DNA of 64,000 bases, taken from assembly GCF_017161405.1 (NCBI RefSeq), contig NZ_CP071051.1, positions 2,418,001 to 2,482,000 of the forward strand. Reading direction: 5' to 3'. Source of the DNA: Leucobacter sp. CX169 (GTDB taxonomy: Bacteria > Actinomycetota > Actinomycetes > Actinomycetales > Microbacteriaceae). Numbering within the stretch: the stretch's first letter is position 1; the number at the start of each line of letters is the position of its first letter. The position numbers were made by a program, and so were the translations under genes. Below are positions 54,115 to 64,000 of the stretch, in pieces. The notes below the pieces were generated by a model that worked only from the letters and a program-made list of their open reading frames with translations, did no database searches and was not told where the DNA came from.

Positions 54115-55325
54115 TCAGAGAACTCTCTGCCCCGCTCGCCATACGGCGCACGTCAGCGGCATACCGGGGCGGTACGCAAGGTGCGTGACCGACGGCGCAT
54201 CCAACAGCTGCAGGTCCGCTCGGGCGCCCTCCGCGATGATTCCTCGTGCCGGGCCGTGTGCGCCCGCGCGATCGAACCCCAGCGCGGCCGCGCCGCCCAG
54301 GGTGGCGGCGCGCACTGCCTCGGGGACGGTCAGCCCCATTTGGAGCACGGCTGTCGCGACGCCGAACCCCATTGACGAGGTGTACGACGTGCCGGGGTTG
54401 CAGTTCGAGGCGATCGCGAGCACCGCGCCGGCATCGATCAGGCGGCGCGCGGGGGCGAGCGGCATGCGCGTGGACAGGTCGCAGGCGGGAAGCACCGTGG
54501 CGACCGTGCCGCGCGTTCCGTTCGCCCACGAGCCAGCGATCGCATCGACGTCGGCGTCGCTCAGAAAACCGAGGTGGTCGACACTCAGCGAGCCGTACTC
54601 GACCGCGAGCCGTGCACCCGGGCCCTCGCCCAGCTGATTGCCGTGTACTCGGGTCGCCAGCCCCTTCTCCACCGCGCTCTCGAGCACCTGACGGGTCGCG
54701 GCCTCATCGAACGCTCCCCGCTCGCAGAACACATCGACCGCACTCACGTGCGGGGCGATCGCGTCGAGCATGTCGCCCGTGACGAGCTCGAGGTACGCCG
54801 CAGGATCGGCCCCGGCCGGGACGAGGTGCGCCCCCAGGAACGTGACCGCGTCGACGTGCCGCCCGGCGATTCGGGCCGAACGAACCTCGTCCTCGACGGT
54901 CAGCCCGTAGCCCGTCTTCGTCTCGAGAGTGGTCGTACCCCCGCGCTGTGCCTCGCCCACGAGCCGCACGAGATTCGCTTCGAGCTCGGCGTCGCTCGCG
55001 GCCCGGGTGGCATTGACGGTGACGTTGATGCCGCCAGCGGCATACGACTCGCCCGCCATGCGTGCCTCAAACTCCGCGGTGCGGTCGCCCGCGAAGACCA
55101 GGTGCGTGTGGGAGTCCACCCACCCCGGCAGCGCCGCGCGCCCCCCGGCGTCGACGCGGTGATCGGCGGCCGGGGCGTCCGCCTCAGCACCTACCCAGGC
55201 AATCCGGTCACCCTCGAGCACGACGGCAGCGCCGCGTAGGCGCCCGCCGTTCGCTTCGTCGTTCGTGGTGAGCTCGGCGATGCCCGTGATCAGCGTGCTG
55301 CTGGCGTCCGCGCCGGCCGAGTCAC

Positions 55326-55329
<4 letters not shown>
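54115..55329 (-). CDS. hutI: imidazolonepropionase
   Basis: A 404-residue amidohydrolase that opens 4-imidazolone-5-propanoate to formiminoglutamate. Metal and family motifs: [52 protein letters not shown] and [21 protein letters not shown] 55329 overlaps the hutU stop by 4 bases, so the two are translationally coupled. Confidence 0.96.
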
Positions 55330-57071
<1,742 letters not shown>

Positions 57072-57150
57072 TGACGGCGTCCTTTCGTTGGGTACTGTCC
57101 CTATTGCATCGTGCCCGAGCGCGCGCGACAACGGGGAACTTGCCGTGTCT

Positions 57151-57166
57151 GTCCGGTATACCGGAC
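57151..57166. promoter_or_regulatory. hut operator, perfect palindrome
   Basis: GTCCGGTATACCGGAC between hutU (-) and a small cupin gene (+), 80 and 66 bases from their starts. The near copy at 50167-50182 serves hutG/hutH. IclR-family regulators bind such short palindromes. Confidence 0.78.
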
Positions 57167-57231
57167 CAGCCCGTTGGGTGATGCGGACGCCTAGGATGGG
57201 AGGAACTCGAACCTCAACGAAGTGGAGCATC

Positions 57232-57513
57232 ATGGCTGTGACCGGCGACGTCCAGATCGACAACGGGACCTTCACGGTCACGAAGTGGACCATTGACCCT
57301 GGCGAGGCGATTCCGATGCACGTGCACGAGTACGAGTACGTCGTCGTGCCGCTCGTCGACGAGACCATGCACGTCACGAGCATCGACGGGTCTGAGATCG
57401 TCGCAGAGCTCCGCATCGGACAGAGCTACACCCGTCCGGCAGGTGCCGAGCACACGGTCGCGAACCGTGGCACCCGCCCCGTCGTCTTCGTCGAGATCGA
57501 GAAGATCCAGTGA
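57232..57513 (+). CDS. small cupin-domain protein
   Basis: A 93-residue single cupin. The metal-binding box is [13 protein letters not shown] (HxH...E) and the second His is in [11 protein letters not shown]. It starts at ATG 57232 with GGAG 6 bases upstream, divergent from hutU across the hut palindrome, so it may belong to the hut regulon. Its stop overlaps the next start (GTGA). Confidence 0.85.
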   Translation: MAVTGDVQIDNGTFTVTKWTIDPGEAIPMHVHEYEYVVVPLVDETMHVTSIDGSEIVAELRIGQSYTRPAGAEHTVANRGTRPVVFVEIEKIQ

Positions 57514-57998
57514 GCGCGGCAGCCAGCGTCACTGTCCGCGCGGTCACCCCGGCCGACGAGTCCGCCTGGCGCGAGCTCTACCGCGGCTACCGTGACTTCT
57601 ACGGGGCCCTGCACTCCGACGCGGCGCTCGACACCGTCTGGTCGTGGCTGCACGACACTTCCCACGAGACCCGCGGGCTCCTCGCCTGCGTAGATGGCGT
57701 GCCGCTTGGCCTCGCACACTTCCGCACGTTTGCGCGGCCACTGAGCGCCTCGCACGGCCTGTTCCTGGACGACCTCTTCACCGCGCCGGCATCGCGCGGC
57801 CACGGCCTCGGGAGCGCGCTGCTCACCCGCCTCGCCGAAATCGCCCGCGACGAGGGCGCGACGGTCGTGCGCTGGATCACGGCAGGCGACAACGCGACGG
57901 CCCGCTCGCTCTACGACTCGGTGGCGCAGCAGACGCCGTGGGTCACGTACGACCTCGGGCCCGCAAGCCGCGAGACCGCGGCTACCCTGGGTACATGA
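57510..57998 (+). CDS. GNAT-family N-acetyltransferase
   Basis: A 162-residue acetyltransferase. SVTVRAVTPADESAWRELYRG starts the fold, LDDLFTAPASRGHGLGSALL has the acetyl-CoA loop SRGHGLG, and TAGDNATARSLYDSVA carries the Asn and Tyr of the usual NxxAxxxY pattern. Overlaps both neighbours (GTGA before, ATGA after), so the three genes form one translational unit. Confidence 0.88.
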   Translation: MSAAASVTVRAVTPADESAWRELYRGYRDFYGALHSDAALDTVWSWLHDTSHETRGLLACVDGVPLGLAHFRTFARPLSASHGLFLDDLFTAPASRGHGLGSALLTRLAEIARDEGATVVRWITAGDNATARSLYDSVAQQTPWVTYDLGPASRETAATLGT

Positions 57999-58363
57999 GC
58001 GAATCAACCATCACCTGCCCCGAGTGCGCGAGCGAGTACACCTACGAGATGGGCGATCTCACCGTCTGCTCGCTGTGCGCGCACGAGTGGATTGCGGGCG
58101 CCGCAGCTGACTCCGGCGAGGACGCACCCGCCGCCGAGGCAGTCATTCGTGACTCCGTAGGCAACGTCCTCGCGAATGGCGACGCCGTCACGATCGCGAA
58201 GACCATGAAGGTGAAGGGCGCCCAGGCCGCCCTCAAGGTCGGCACGAAGGTGCGCAGCATCCGCTTGATTGACGATGTGGGCGACGGTCACAACATCGAG
58301 GCCAAGATCGACGGTTTCGGCCCCATGCTGCTCAAGGGCAGCGTCGTGAAGAAGATCGTCTAG
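57995..58363 (+). CDS. PhnA/YjdM-like zinc-ribbon protein
   Basis: A 122-residue protein. An N-terminal zinc ribbon (ITCPECASEYTYEMGD and CSLCAHEW, four Cys) is followed by the PhnA domain: VIRDSVGNVLANGDAVTIAK, MKVKGAQAALKVGTKVRSI and HNIEAKIDGFGPMLLK. Despite the name, family members are not shown to act on phosphonates. ATG 57995 overlaps the acetyltransferase stop. Confidence 0.92.
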   Translation: MSESTITCPECASEYTYEMGDLTVCSLCAHEWIAGAAADSGEDAPAAEAVIRDSVGNVLANGDAVTIAKTMKVKGAQAALKVGTKVRSIRLIDDVGDGHNIEAKIDGFGPMLLKGSVVKKIV

Positions 58364-58384
58364 GCACTCCCCGCAGAAACACGA

Positions 58385-58411
58385 AACGCCCAGGTGATTC
58401 ACCTGGGCGTT
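58385..58411. terminator. hairpin terminator between phnA-like gene and tRNA-Ala
   Basis: AACGCCCAGGTGA and TCACCTGGGCGTT are perfect 13-base arms. It lies 21 bases after the PhnA-like stop and 33 bases from the tRNA 3' end, so it can serve both strands. TGTGTTT follows on the plus strand. Confidence 0.85.
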
Positions 58412-58443
58412 GTGTTTCGAGTTGTGTCTCAACCACTCTCGAG

Positions 58444-58516
58444 TGGATCTTAGGAGATTCGAACTCCTGACCTCTTCGATGCGAACGAAGCGCTCTACCA
58501 ACTGAGCTAAAGACCC
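58444..58516 (-). tRNA. tRNA-Ala (anticodon CGC)
   Basis: 73 bases on the minus strand. Acceptor GGGTCTT pairs with AAGATCC, including the G3-U70 pair that identifies alanine tRNAs. D arm AGCTCAGTTGGTAGAGC, anticodon stem CTTCG/CGAAG with loop TTCGCAT (anticodon CGC), and T arm with GTTCGAATC. CCA is not encoded. Confidence 0.95.
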
Positions 58517-58596
58517 GAACAACTCGTCCAGCCTAGCAGAGTCGGCGCGGCTGAAACTACCTCGAGCACGCGCAGGATCCGCAGCGCGAGTCGGGC

Positions 58597-59631
58597 TTAG
58601 CCCACCTCGCGGCGTCGACGCATCGCTGCGTCGAGGTCAGGCATGCCCACGCTCGTGTCTTCGACGACGCCCATGCGCTTGAGGCGCGCCGCGGCCGCGA
58701 GCTCCTGCGAACGCTGGGCACTGTGCGTGCGCTTGGGGGGCGTCGTGCGCGGCCGGTGTGCGGCTTCCACTGGGGCCGACGAGTGATGAGTCGGCTCAGG
58801 CGATGCAGGTGCAGCGGCAGGGACTCCCGCGGCGGCATTCTTCGCAGCCTCCGCCAGCAGGATCGAGTGCTCTCGCGGCTCGCGGGCGACTGGCGCGGCG
58901 GGAGCGGCGGCCCGGGCCCGGGCCTGCGCACGTGCACGGGCGATGCGCTCAGCTGCCGCGGACTGCACGGCGGCGTGCTCTTGGGGAGTCCGCCCTGAGA
59001 CCGGAGCCTCGGGAGCCTCTTCCTCGGTCGTCGCGACAACCACCGCTGGAACTTCGGGGAGTCGCCGCGCAGCTTCGTCTTGCGCCCGACCCGGGGCCAG
59101 GAGCACGAGGGCCCCGGTGGCAGCGAAGAACACCAGCACAGAGCTACCGAGCACGACGGCGCCCATACCGGCGATGGCCATACCGGCTCCGAGCAGGCAA
59201 CCGACCAGCGCCAGTAGCGCGATCAGCGCTGTGACCGAGCGCACTCGCCGGGCGAGCGGCGTGCGACGACGCGCGGCGCGGCCAACTGCGGCTTCACGCC
59301 GCTTGGCCTCCGCTGCGAGCAGCTCTGCCCGACGCTCGGACGCGCGGGCATCAGAAAGCGCCGCGGCGCGCTCCGATTCCTGACGCCGTTCGGCCGACAA
59401 CAACAGCTTCTCGTGTGCGACGGCTTCACGGGCATTCGCCTCGAGCCGGACCTCGTGCGGAATCTCGGAAGATTCGGCGAGGACGCGAAGGGTGCGCTGG
59501 AGGCGGAGGGCGTTTTGCTCCGCTACCCGAAACTCACGGCGACGCATCCAGGTGGGCACTAATACGGCGGCCCAGAGCACCGCGGCGACGACGAAGATCA
59601 CCCCGCCGCCAAGGACCCCGCCACCGCTCAT
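58597..59631 (-). CDS. membrane protein with coiled-coil and Ala/Pro-rich tail
   Basis: A 344-residue protein conserved in position (after galU and a RimJ-like gene) in relatives as I recall, function unknown. One N-terminal helix (VLGGGVIFVVAAVLWAAVLV) is followed by WMRRREFRVAEQNALRLQRT, a long charged coiled coil, then two more hydrophobic segments (VTALIALLALVGCLLGAG and AVVLGSSVLVFFAATGALVLL). The C-terminal 140 residues are Ala/Pro/Arg-rich and probably unstructured. ATG 59631 is chosen over the longer frame. Confidence 0.8.
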   Translation of the reverse strand: MSGGGVLGGGVIFVVAAVLWAAVLVPTWMRRREFRVAEQNALRLQRTLRVLAESSEIPHEVRLEANAREAVAHEKLLLSAERRQESERAAALSDARASERRAELLAAEAKRREAAVGRAARRRTPLARRVRSVTALIALLALVGCLLGAGMAIAGMGAVVLGSSVLVFFAATGALVLLAPGRAQDEAARRLPEVPAVVVATTEEEAPEAPVSGRTPQEHAAVQSAAAERIARARAQARARAAAPAAPVAREPREHSILLAEAAKNAAAGVPAAAPASPEPTHHSSAPVEAAHRPRTTPPKRTHSAQRSQELAAAARLKRMGVVEDTSVGMPDLDAAMRRRREVG

Positions 59632-59641
59632 GTCGGCTAGG

Positions 59642-60271
59642 TTACGGTGTCGCCGCGCCGCGGTTCGGATCGGCACGCCGTACCCCAGCGACAATCCGTG
59701 AGATGACGCCGTCCCGTGCCTCCTCGCTCGTCAGGGCGAAGCAGTCGTGGTCGCGCCACGCGCCGTCTATATAGATGTAGCGCTCGCGTCTTCCCTCGTA
59801 GCGGAAGCCCAGCTTTTCGATGACCCGCAACGACGCCTGGTTCTCGGGTCGGATGCAGATCTCGACCCGGTGAAGCCCCCGCGCGCCCAGGAGATGGTCG
59901 GTGACGAGCGCGACCGCGGTGGGGGTGACGCCTCGTCCCGCCACCGCTTCGCTCACCCAATACCCGATCTGGCAGGATCTGAGGGCGCCGCCGCTAATCT
60001 CTGAGACGCTCAGCTGCCCGACGACGCGATGGTCGTAGCGGATCACGAAGGGCAGCCCGGTGCCGCGTTTCCAGGCGGCACGCATCGACTTGATGCCCGG
60101 CTTCATCGAGGTGCTTCCGGGGACAACGCCGAGCCCCGACGGGTGACTCGCCTCCCACTGCTGGAGCCAGCGCCGGTTCTCGCGGAGCAGGAACTCCAGT
60201 TCGGCCGCGTGGGAGGGGCGGATCACTTCGAGCGAGACGCGCCCGTTCTCGAGCAGGGGTCGGTGCGGCAT
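59642..60271 (-). CDS. RimJ/RimL-type GNAT acetyltransferase
   Basis: A 209-residue acetyltransferase. SLEVIRPSHAAELEFLLREN, FVIRYDHRVVGQLSVSEIS, IGYWVSEAVAGRGVTPTAV (the acetyl-CoA loop AGRGVT) and PENQASLRVIEKLGFRYEG match the RimJ/RimL type that acetylates protein N-termini. ATG 60271 is preferred; the longer frame overlaps galU. It sits 17 bases after galU on the same strand. Confidence 0.9.
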   Translation of the reverse strand: MPHRPLLENGRVSLEVIRPSHAAELEFLLRENRRWLQQWEASHPSGLGVVPGSTSMKPGIKSMRAAWKRGTGLPFVIRYDHRVVGQLSVSEISGGALRSCQIGYWVSEAVAGRGVTPTAVALVTDHLLGARGLHRVEICIRPENQASLRVIEKLGFRYEGRRERYIYIDGAWRDHDCFALTSEEARDGVISRIVAGVRRADPNRGAATP

Positions 60272-60288
60272 CGCCACGTCGACCGTTC

Positions 60289-61233
60289 CTAGCGCTCGGT
60301 GCTCGTGCCGGATCCGGGCCGCAGGGTCTCGGCGAATCCGATGATCCAATCACGCAGCTCGGTCCCGATCTCGGGGTGCTCGACGCCGAGCTTCACGTTC
60401 GCCTTGATCCAGTCAGCGCGGTCGCCCGTGTCATAGCGGCGCCCACGGAAAATCACGCCGTAGACGTTGCCGTTGCCGCCGTCCGCGAGACGGTTCAGCG
60501 CATCCGTCAACTGAATCTCCCCGCCTCGTCCGGGGGCCTGGTTGGCAAGCACATCGAAGATGTCGGGGCGCAGCACGTACCGACCGATGATCGCCAGGTT
60601 CGAGGGTGCTTCCGCTGCCGCGGGCTTCTCGACGAGGCCGCGGATCCGCACGACATCAGGATCGTCCGTCAGCTCGACGTCGGCGCAGCCGTAGAGGTGA
60701 ATCTGAGAGGGTTCGACCTCCATGAGAGCAATCACCGTCGCCTCGCGGCGATCGTGCTCCGCGATCATGTGGGTCAGCAGCGGGTCGCGCTCGTCGATCA
60801 GGTCGTCGCCCAGCAGGACCGCGAACGACTCGTTGCCGACGTGATTGCGGGCGCGGCCGACTGCGTGGCCCAGCCCGAGCGGCTGCCCCTGCCGGAGGAA
60901 GTGCACGTCCGCGATCTCGCTGGCCGCGGAGACCCGATCGAGACGATCATCGTCACCCTTATTGCGCAGCGTCAGTTCCAGTTCGGGGACGCTATCGAAG
61001 TGGTTGTTGAGGTTCTCCTTGTTGCGCCCTGTAATGACGAGCACGTCGCGCAGGCCCGACGCCGCGGCCTCCTCGACCACGTATTGGATCGCCGGCTTGT
61101 CGACGATCGGCAGCATCTCTTTGGGCATCGCCTTCGTGGCGGGCAGGAAGCGTGTACCCAGCCCGGCGGCGGGGATTACCGCCTTGGTTACGCGCGAAGC
61201 CGTGTGCTCGGGGGTGCCTACCGAATTAGCCAT
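60289..61233 (-). CDS. galU: UTP-glucose-1-phosphate uridylyltransferase
   Basis: A 314-residue enzyme making UDP-glucose. AVIPAAGLGTRFLPATKAMPKEMLP is the nucleotide-binding start, QYVVEEAAASGLRDVLVITGRNK, VLLGDDLID (the metal Asp) and VEKPAAAEAP, RYDTGDRADWIKANV follow. Length is usual. It lies in one strand-consistent unit with the RimJ-like and coiled-coil membrane protein genes. Confidence 0.95.
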   Translation of the reverse strand: MANSVGTPEHTASRVTKAVIPAAGLGTRFLPATKAMPKEMLPIVDKPAIQYVVEEAAASGLRDVLVITGRNKENLNNHFDSVPELELTLRNKGDDDRLDRVSAASEIADVHFLRQGQPLGLGHAVGRARNHVGNESFAVLLGDDLIDERDPLLTHMIAEHDRREATVIALMEVEPSQIHLYGCADVELTDDPDVVRIRGLVEKPAAAEAPSNLAIIGRYVLRPDIFDVLANQAPGRGGEIQLTDALNRLADGGNGNVYGVIFRGRRYDTGDRADWIKANVKLGVEHPEIGTELRDWIIGFAETLRPGSGTSTER

Positions 61234-61346
61234 GCGGTCAGCCTATCCGCGCGAACGTCGTTCGGCGGGGATTTGCCTGCCGGCAGCTTCGCCACGCGAA
61301 AGCAGAAAGACGGCAAACGTTCGAGTGGGAAGCCTAGACTGGCAGC

Positions 61347-61952
61347 ATGGCCGACGACATCGACCGAACCGAAATCACCCGCGCGAAGCGCATGGTGCGT
61401 ACCGAGGTACGCCAGCGGCGAGCGGAGCTCAGCGAGGCTGCACGCACGGCGGCGCGCGACGGGATCACCGCGAACCTCCGTACGCTCGTCACCGGCCGGG
61501 GCGCCAGCTCTGTCTCGTGCTACCTCGCCATTGCTGGCGAGCCCGACACGAGCGGATTTCTCGAGTGGGCCGCGACGCAAGGCGTCCGCGTGCTCCTCCC
61601 GATTGCACGCGAGGACGGCCTGCTCGAGTGGGCCGTCGCCGGCGACGGCGACATCCACGAGGGCCTCTACGGCCTCCCCGAGCCCGGCGGCGAGATCCTG
61701 AGCCCGCTGGCAGTGAATGACGTCGACCTCATGATTATCCCGGCGTGCTCAATCGACGAAACCGGCGATCGGATCGGCTGGGGCCGCGGGTACTTCGACA
61801 AGTCACTCGGCTCGATGGACCGGCGTCCACCCGTGTTCGCCGTCGTCTACGACAGCGAGTTCGTCCCCGAAGTGCCGACCGAACTGCATGATGTCCCCGT
61901 GACCGGAGTCGTCACGGAGTCCCAGGTCCACTATTTCAAGACGAGCCACTGA
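61347..61952 (+). CDS. 5-formyltetrahydrofolate cyclo-ligase
   Basis: A 201-residue enzyme converting 5-formyl-THF to 5,10-methenyl-THF with ATP. AKRMVRTEVRQRRAELSEAAR, LLPIAREDGLLEWAV, LYGLPEP and IDETGDRIGWGRGYFDKSL (the ATP/folate site GWGRGYFD) are typical. First of three plus-strand genes with fmdB and mscL. Confidence 0.95.
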   Translation: MADDIDRTEITRAKRMVRTEVRQRRAELSEAARTAARDGITANLRTLVTGRGASSVSCYLAIAGEPDTSGFLEWAATQGVRVLLPIAREDGLLEWAVAGDGDIHEGLYGLPEPGGEILSPLAVNDVDLMIIPACSIDETGDRIGWGRGYFDKSLGSMDRRPPVFAVVYDSEFVPEVPTELHDVPVTGVVTESQVHYFKTSH

Positions 61953-62021
61953 CGCGAGTTCGCCATCTGCTCGCAGCAATCGGCACGGTTGCCCAGCTCG
62001 GCGGGGTAGCATCGAAGAACT

Positions 62022-62309
62022 ATGCCCACGTACGCCTACCGCTGCAACGCCTGCGGACACGCCTTTGACATCCACCAGTCGTTCTCGGAGGACTCCCTGA
62101 CGGTGTGCCCCGAATGCGACGGCCAGCTGCGCAAGGTGTTTGGCGCGGTCGGCGTCACCTTCAATGGCTCGGGCTTCTACCGCACCGACTCGCGCGCATC
62201 GGGCTCCGGCAAGAGCGCTTCAAGCTCGATTGCAGGATCAAGCTCGAGCTCGAGCTCAAGCTCGTCCACTGCGAGCTCAAGCAGCTCGGGAACCTCCTCC
62301 GCAGCGTAA
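62022..62309 (+). CDS. FmdB-family zinc-ribbon protein with Ser-rich tail
   Basis: A 95-residue protein. The FmdB zinc ribbon has MPTYAYRCNACGHAFDIHQS and CPECDGQLRKVFG (CxxC pairs), then VTFNGSGFYRTD. The last 35 residues are nearly all Ser with Gly, Thr and Ala, encoded by AGCTCG/AGCTCA tandem repeats around 62220-62290. FmdB proteins have been linked to formamidase regulation but are mostly uncharacterised. Confidence 0.9.
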   Translation: MPTYAYRCNACGHAFDIHQSFSEDSLTVCPECDGQLRKVFGAVGVTFNGSGFYRTDSRASGSGKSASSSIAGSSSSSSSSSSTASSSSSGTSSAA

Positions 62310-62418
62310 CTGCCGGCCCTCGCAGCCTCCCGCCGAGTACGCTTAATTGCGTCGCGCCGGAGGTGCGGCCACCTGATCAGGGCCACGGGGGCGCTGATCG
62401 TTGACACAAGGGGGCACC

Positions 62419-62820
62419 ATGTTTAAAGGATTTCGCGACTTTTTGATGCGCGGAAACGTCATCGATCTGGCGGTCGCGGTCGTCATCGGTGCTGCGTTCA
62501 ACGCGGTGGTGCAAAAGGTCGTCGACTCGCTGATCACGCCGTTGATCAGCATGTTCTTCCAGGCCGACTCGCTCGATACCGCCCTCCTGGTGCAGCTTCC
62601 CGGCGGCGGGGCGATCGCGTTCGGCGCAGTGATCGGCGCCGTCCTCAACTTCGTGATCGTTGCAGCGGTCGTGTACTTCGTGTTCGTCATGCCGATGAAC
62701 ACCATGCGCGAGCGCGCCGCAAAGGCCAAGGGTGAGACGGCAGAAGAGGCCGCCGCTACTGAGACCGACCTCCTCGCGGAGATTCGCGACCTGCTCAAGG
62801 CGCAGCAGCAGCAGAAGTAG
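62419..62820 (+). CDS. mscL: large-conductance mechanosensitive channel
   Basis: A 133-residue channel. FKGFRDFLMRGNVIDLAVAV is the N-terminal helix and first transmembrane segment, and VVYFVFVMPMNTMRERA the second, followed by the charged C-terminal bundle LLAEIRDLLKAQQQ. ATG 62419 with AAGGGGGCACC upstream is the family start; a TTG at 62401 is not used. Confidence 0.96.
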   Translation: MFKGFRDFLMRGNVIDLAVAVVIGAAFNAVVQKVVDSLITPLISMFFQADSLDTALLVQLPGGGAIAFGAVIGAVLNFVIVAAVVYFVFVMPMNTMRERAAKAKGETAEEAAATETDLLAEIRDLLKAQQQQK

Positions 62821-62822
62821 CG

Positions 62823-63071
62823 CTACCCCCAGTGCGGGGGCTTGTCGCCGATCAGGCGGGCGTCGTTCTCGGCGCCCCCCTGATCGGCGCCCTTCGCTGC
62901 GCTTCGACGTTTTGTACCGGCGCCGTCGCCCCAGCCCTCGGGCTGGTCTTCCGCCGCCGCCGAATCGAGCGGGTGATCGCCGGGATGCGGGTCAGTACCC
63001 TCAGGCGCCGGGCGCGAGGCGCGGCGGGACCGCCGGGGAGCCGGCGGATCCTGGTCTGCGTGCTGAGGCAC
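62823..63071 (-). CDS. 82-residue hydrophilic hypothetical protein
   Basis: From GTG 63071 to a stop at 62823. Rich in Pro, Arg, Asp and Gly, probably unstructured. The C-terminus DARLIGDKPPHWG resembles the end of small proteins found next to the same helicase in Microbacteriaceae as I recall. It begins 8 bases after the helicase stop on the same strand. The convergent mscL gene ends 2 bases before its stop. Confidence 0.6.
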   Translation of the reverse strand: MPQHADQDPPAPRRSRRASRPAPEGTDPHPGDHPLDSAAAEDQPEGWGDGAGTKRRSAAKGADQGGAENDARLIGDKPPHWG

Positions 63072-63078
63072 CGAGCGC

Positions 63079-64000
63079 CTAGGCACCGAGCTGAGAGGCC
63101 CCGGGCGCCGCGGCCTGATCCTGCGACTCGGTCTCTTCGGCAGGCGCATCAGCGTTGTACCCGATGATGCCGGCGATGCGCAGCGCCACCTGCTCGGGGT
63201 CGGCAAACAGGTCAAAGCTGTGGACGCGGTGGTAGTGCCAGCCCAGACGACGCAGCACGGTCGGCCGCAGACGCAGCGCGTCGCGCAGGCTCTCCTCGCC
63301 GCCGGCGTAGTCAAGCTCGACCGCGATAGCCCGCTCTCCGAGCGAGGCGGCGAGCGGAATCGCGCCCCGGTAGTCGAGCGTGACATTCAGTCCAAGCTCT
63401 TCGAGACGGTCGGCAAGCTCCCCGAGCATCGGGTCGCGCTCTGCGGGAAGCGCGTCTGCGGCAGGATCCGGGTGCTCGAGTGCCAGCACCTCAGCAAGCT
63501 CAACCACGCCGTGCTTCATCCGGTTCGCGTCGAGGTCATCGGCGCGGAAGCAGCTGACGATGGTCATGCCGCGGCGGGCGCGGGTCATGGCGACGGCGAT
63601 CAGGCGCTCCCCACCGGGGCGACCCAGCGCACCGAAGTTCGAGAGCACGCGCCCGTGCGGGGTGCGGCCGTAGCCGATCGAGAAGATCACGCGGTCGCGG
63701 CTCTGCGCGGTCGCCTGCTCGAGGGTGAGCACGGTGAACGGCTCCGCCCGCTCCCCCAGAAGGAAGTCACGGTGCTGCGGGTACTTCGCGAACGCCGCGA
63801 GCACTGACTGGTAGACGCGCACGGCGTGCTTTTCGCTCGCCGTGATCACCATGAGCGACTCGCGCGGGCGCTCGCTCGCGTGCTGCAGCACAAGCTGCAC
63901 GACGCGCTCGACCTCGGCGTCGGTGCTCTCGACCGCGCCCGTTTGCTGGTCAGGGAGGCCCTGTCCGCCGCGCACGTACTCGTGCGTGATGCTGTGGTGG
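63079..64000 (-). CDS. C-terminal part of DUF4011/AAA helicase-like protein with nuclease-like end
   Basis: The frame is open from 64000 (reading SITHEYVRGGQGLPDQ) to the stop at 63079, so the N-terminus is outside the window. The visible part has the superfamily 1 helicase C-terminal motifs: MVITASEKHAVRVYQ, FTVLTLEQATAQSRDRVIFS, GERLIAVAMTRARRGMTIVS. The end, FDLFADPEQVALRIAGII after an ALDYAGGEESLRD-like strand with AIAVELDYAG, resembles the REase-like (MTES_1575/Vsr-fold) domain of DUF4011 proteins. Possible DNA repair or defence role. Confidence 0.85.
   Translation of the reverse strand, partial: HHSITHEYVRGGQGLPDQQTGAVESTDAEVERVVQLVLQHASERPRESLMVITASEKHAVRVYQSVLAAFAKYPQHRDFLLGERAEPFTVLTLEQATAQSRDRVIFSIGYGRTPHGRVLSNFGALGRPGGERLIAVAMTRARRGMTIVSCFRADDLDANRMKHGVVELAEVLALEHPDPAADALPAERDPMLGELADRLEELGLNVTLDYRGAIPLAASLGERAIAVELDYAGGEESLRDALRLRPTVLRRLGWHYHRVHSFDLFADPEQVALRIAGIIGYNADAPAEETESQDQAAAPGASQLGA

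Noticed and set aside
62220-62300. CRISPR-like short repeat array
   Set aside because: The repeats are 6 bases, without spacers, and code for the Ser tail of FmdB. No CRISPR array was seen anywhere in the window.

Overview
The window looks like chromosomal DNA from a high-GC actinobacterium, most likely a member of the Microbacteriaceae (Leucobacter-like). Grounds: high GC with strong GC3 bias in nearly all genes, many GTG/TTG starts, GTGA/ATGA gene overlaps, actinobacterial-type hut genes, a homodimeric NADP isocitrate dehydrogenase, and the order folate cyclo-ligase - FmdB - MscL. The genus is an inference.

Layout. 1-4165: the N-terminal 1185 codons of a giant secreted DUF11-like surface protein running off the left edge, in visibly lower-GC DNA, followed by transposase debris. 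4166-11129: SNF2 helicase, small genes, a TacA/TacT-type toxin-antitoxin pair with a palindromic operator, and a methyltransferase. 11237-16596: VanY/VanR/VanS-like trio (the kinase is frameshifted), pirin, metallo-hydrolase, monooxygenase and a collapsed FAD oxidoreductase. 16621-19291: a divergent VOC/AraC pair whose VOC gene is split by an intact IS3 element. 19333-27456: paired fluoride channels, antiporter, MpaB-like oxygenase, membrane phosphodiesterase, DedA and MgtE. 27496-30738: one-carbon genes folD-glyA and divergent purU, with a ZTP riboswitch leader on glyA. 30914-36583: TetR regulator, amino-acid permease, amidohydrolase and an LLM flavoprotein. 36662-44242: a dpp-type peptide ABC operon with a C45 acylase-like gene, and a divergent LacI regulator with two tandem operators. 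44301-47182: a degenerate sortase-like protein with a secreted partner, then icd. 47355-49061: acetyltransferase, RarD and CsoR behind its own box. 49067-57513: the histidine utilisation genes in two divergent clusters that share a 16-bp palindrome, with an IclR regulator after hutH. 57510-64000: small genes, tRNA-Ala, galU, folate cyclo-ligase, fmdB, mscL and the C-terminal part of a large helicase/nuclease that runs off the right edge.

How the parts work together. The hut genes convert histidine through urocanate, imidazolonepropionate and formiminoglutamate to glutamate, probably under the IclR protein. The dpp operon imports peptides that the C45 hydrolase may process. The folD-glyA leader ties one-carbon supply to ZTP. 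At least four loci show recent damage or insertion: a kinase frameshift in a C run, an oxidoreductase deletion, an IS3 insertion with a 3-bp target duplication, and an IS256-like remnant.

The least explained signals are the sortase-like/secreted pair with a non-canonical C-terminus, the paired hut palindromes, a 21-bp-arm inverted repeat after purU, and a GCAGGATCC word found at least 19 times.
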